This document shows positions 62,487 to 64,000 of a DNA stretch of 64,000 bases, one piece after another. A program made the translations under genes and the position numbers. Numbering within the stretch: the first letter of the stretch is position 1; each line of letters starts with the position of its first letter. Under the pieces are notes generated by a model, which worked only from the letters and a program-made list of their open reading frames with translations, was not told the origin of the DNA and did not search any database. Origin of the DNA: Goodfellowiella coeruleoviolacea (GTDB taxonomy: Bacteria > Actinomycetota > Actinomycetes > Mycobacteriales > Pseudonocardiaceae). The stretch is taken from the NCBI RefSeq assembly GCF_024171785.1, contig NZ_JAMTCK010000006.1, forward strand, positions 310,001-374,000, read 5' to 3'.

Positions 62487-63716
62487 TCAGGGGGCGCGCT
62501 GGCCGATGGGCAGTTCGACGTGCACCTGCCAGCCGCCGCCGGTCGCGGCGCCGGCGTCGAACCGGCCACCCAGCAGGGCGGCCCGCTCCCGCATGCCGAC
62601 CAGGCCGTAGCCGCCGGACCCGCCGGCCGGGTCGTGCTGCTGGCCGCGGCCGTTGTCGGTGATCCGCAGGTCGACCTTGCCGTCCCGGGCGGTCACCACC
62701 ACGTCGACCCGGGTGGCGCCGACCGCGTGCTTGCCGGAGTTGGTCAGCGACTCCTGCACGATGCGCAGCACCGACCGGCTCAGCTCCCTGGGCACCGGCT
62801 CGGCCAGGTCCACGGTCAGCTCGGCCGGCTGTCCCGCGCCGCGCGCCCGCTCGACGGTGGCCCGCAGGTCGGCGGCCAGATCGTCGTGGGGCGCTGGCGC
62901 GTCCTCGCCCGGCGCGGCGGGTTCGGTACCGCGCAGGGTGCCGACCAGCCGGCGCATCGCGGCCAGCGCCTCGGTGCCGCTGGTGGCGATCACCGGCAGC
63001 ACCTCACCGGCGGCCGCCGGGTTCACCTCGGCGATGGCCTGCGCGCCCTGGGCGTGCACCACGATCCCGGTGACGTAGTGCGCGACCACGTCGTGCAGCT
63101 CCCTGGCCAGGGCCATCCGCTCGTCCTGCTGCGCCTTGGCCACCTCGGCGGCCACGGCGCGCGCCCGGTCCCGGTCCCTGGCGCGGAAGTACAGGCCGGT
63201 GCCCAGCGAGACCACCAGCAGCGCGCCGCCGTTCAGCAGCTCCGAGAGGTCGAACCCGGCGTAGGCGCCGGAGAACTCGGCGGGCACGAACCGGTCGAAG
63301 TAGCTGGGCCGGAACGCGCACACCACACCCACCCCGACGACCACCGCGACCACCCCGAACACCGCGCGCCAGGCCGACTCCTGGCGCACCAGGATGGCGA
63401 CCAGCGCCATCAGCGCGCCCAGCTCGGTGGGGGTCAGCCCCCACAGGCTGTCCACCACCGGGGCGTTCATCACCCGGCACAGCGCGGTCGAGACGACCAG
63501 GGCCGCCCCCGCCGACAGGCTCGCGTCGAACGGGCGGCGCGGGGACAGCACGGCCAGCGCGGAGACGACCAGGACACCGGGCAGCACCCACAGGCGTTCG
63601 GCGTGCAGCGCCGTCGGCCAGGTCATCAGCTCGACCCCGAGCAGGACCAGCAGCGCCAACACGAGTGGCCACTGCCGCCGGCCCAGGGCCCGCCAACCCA
63701 GGTAGGTGCTGTTCAC
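62487..63716 (-). CDS. Orphan sensor histidine kinase (HisKA_3 type)
   Basis: This 409-residue kinase has a sensor part of about six helices (residues 17-180), phosphoacceptor His208 in MALARELHDVVAHYVTGIVV, N-box RIVQESLTNSGKHAV and ATP lid GRGQQHDPAGGSGGYGLVGMRERAALLGG. GTG at 63716, 8 bases after TACTGT, is probably leaderless. No response regulator gene is adjacent in the window: downstream is the VanZ-RDD gene and upstream is a divergent gene. The partner must lie elsewhere. Confidence 0.88.
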   Translation of the reverse strand: MNSTYLGWRALGRRQWPLVLALLVLLGVELMTWPTALHAERLWVLPGVLVVSALAVLSPRRPFDASLSAGAALVVSTALCRVMNAPVVDSLWGLTPTELGALMALVAILVRQESAWRAVFGVVAVVVGVGVVCAFRPSYFDRFVPAEFSGAYAGFDLSELLNGGALLVVSLGTGLYFRARDRDRARAVAAEVAKAQQDERMALARELHDVVAHYVTGIVVHAQGAQAIAEVNPAAAGEVLPVIATSGTEALAAMRRLVGTLRGTEPAAPGEDAPAPHDDLAADLRATVERARGAGQPAELTVDLAEPVPRELSRSVLRIVQESLTNSGKHAVGATRVDVVVTARDGKVDLRITDNGRGQQHDPAGGSGGYGLVGMRERAALLGGRFDAGAATGGGWQVHVELPIGQRAP

Positions 63717-63724
63717 GGCTGAAG

Positions 63725-63730
63725 ACAGTA
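63725..63730 (-). promoter_or_regulatory. -10 box of the orphan kinase gene (leaderless)
   Basis: TACTGT on the reverse strand lies 8 nt before the GTG at 63716. Confidence 0.45.
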
Positions 63731-63940
63731 GGCGGCGCCGCTGGCCGGCGCGTCGGCGTTGGGTCGCGGGCCGGGTCCGACCTCGGTCTGGTCGCGGGTC
63801 AACCACAGGGCTGACCCGCGACCCGGGCGGACCGGCCCTGCGGGCGATGCCCGATGACGTGCCGGTGACCGACTCTGGTGTGGCCAACGCACCGAGCACC
63901 GGCCACCGCGGTCGGGGCCACCGAACCGAGGAGGGACACC

Positions 63941-64000
63941 GTGATCGACACCGTGCTGAGCTGGGTCGGCGCACTGCCGGGGTTGGGCCTGATCGTGCTG
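63941..64000 (+). CDS. Start of a membrane protein (possibly DedA-like), cut by the right edge
   Basis: Twenty codons from a GTG at 63941, with GAGGAGGGA upstream, read MIDTVLSWVGALPGLGLIVL, a hydrophobic start. DedA proteins often open this way, but the fragment is too short to be sure. It is divergent from the orphan kinase. Confidence 0.4.
   Translation, partial: MIDTVLSWVGALPGLGLIVL

Overview
The window is very GC-rich, gene-dense DNA with frequent GTG and some TTG starts. It reads as a chromosomal segment of an actinobacterium of the order Pseudonocardiales, related to but distinct from mycobacteria. The evidence is type VII (ESX) secretion substrates with EspG chaperones, a DUF3558 lipoprotein, a mycothiol-type DinB-fold protein, an F420-type luciferase-like oxidoreductase, and a housekeeping gene order (purA, DUF3151, fba; SpoU methyltransferase, pyrE, clpB) recalling the Rv0357c-Rv0384c part of M. 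tuberculosis. This placement is inferred from gene content and was not tested by a search. I saw no rRNA, tRNA, CRISPR array, insertion sequence or prophage.

Layout. 1-8 kb: a MOSC protein (cut by the left edge), a secreted protein, a polar amino-acid ABC importer, a patatin-like hydrolase and purB. 7-11 kb: two SigE-type sigma factors, each followed by a membrane-anchored anti-sigma-like gene, around a TetR regulator. 11-13 kb: threonine aldolase, a HAD hydrolase with an in-frame repeated palindrome, and a tiny membrane protein. 13.5-19.7 kb: seven co-oriented ESX-related genes (two EspG chaperones, a PPE-like protein, two small helical substrates, a WXG-transglycosylase fusion, a DUF3558 lipoprotein) without any secretion-core gene. 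19.8-30.3 kb: purD, a Na+/H+ antiporter, purA, a secreted HNH nuclease, FUSC and DUF3151 proteins, and fba. 30-39 kb: DUF427, LLM oxidoreductase, DinB-like protein behind an SOS box, aldo/keto reductase, SDR, YciI, a third SigE-type sigma factor with a tail-anchored acidic protein, DedA, and a divergent MFS/MarR pair. 39.4-46 kb: a NarL-type two-component system divergent from an MFS-FAD monooxygenase operon, and a GlcD-like oxidase.

46-51 kb holds the most unusual locus: an overlapping three-gene operon of a MarR regulator, an MFS exporter carrying three C-terminal carboxypeptidase-regulatory/Cna-like beta-sandwich repeats, and a protein joining the same kind of domain to YceI. A secreted His/Gly-rich protein follows. 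51-61 kb: PfkB kinase, GH76 enzyme, SpoU methyltransferase, DUF2784, pyrE, SDR, a membrane-anchored protein and clpB. clpB has an upstream element combining an HspR-type inverted repeat with a SigH/SigR-type promoter. 61-64 kb: a VanZ-RDD membrane protein, an orphan histidine kinase and the start of another gene.

Two window-wide patterns stand out. At least a dozen genes carry a TANNNT -10 box 6-8 nt before an ATG/GTG, which suggests leaderless transcripts. Short tandem repeats (9-17 bp period) recur at gene 3' ends and in gene-free gaps.
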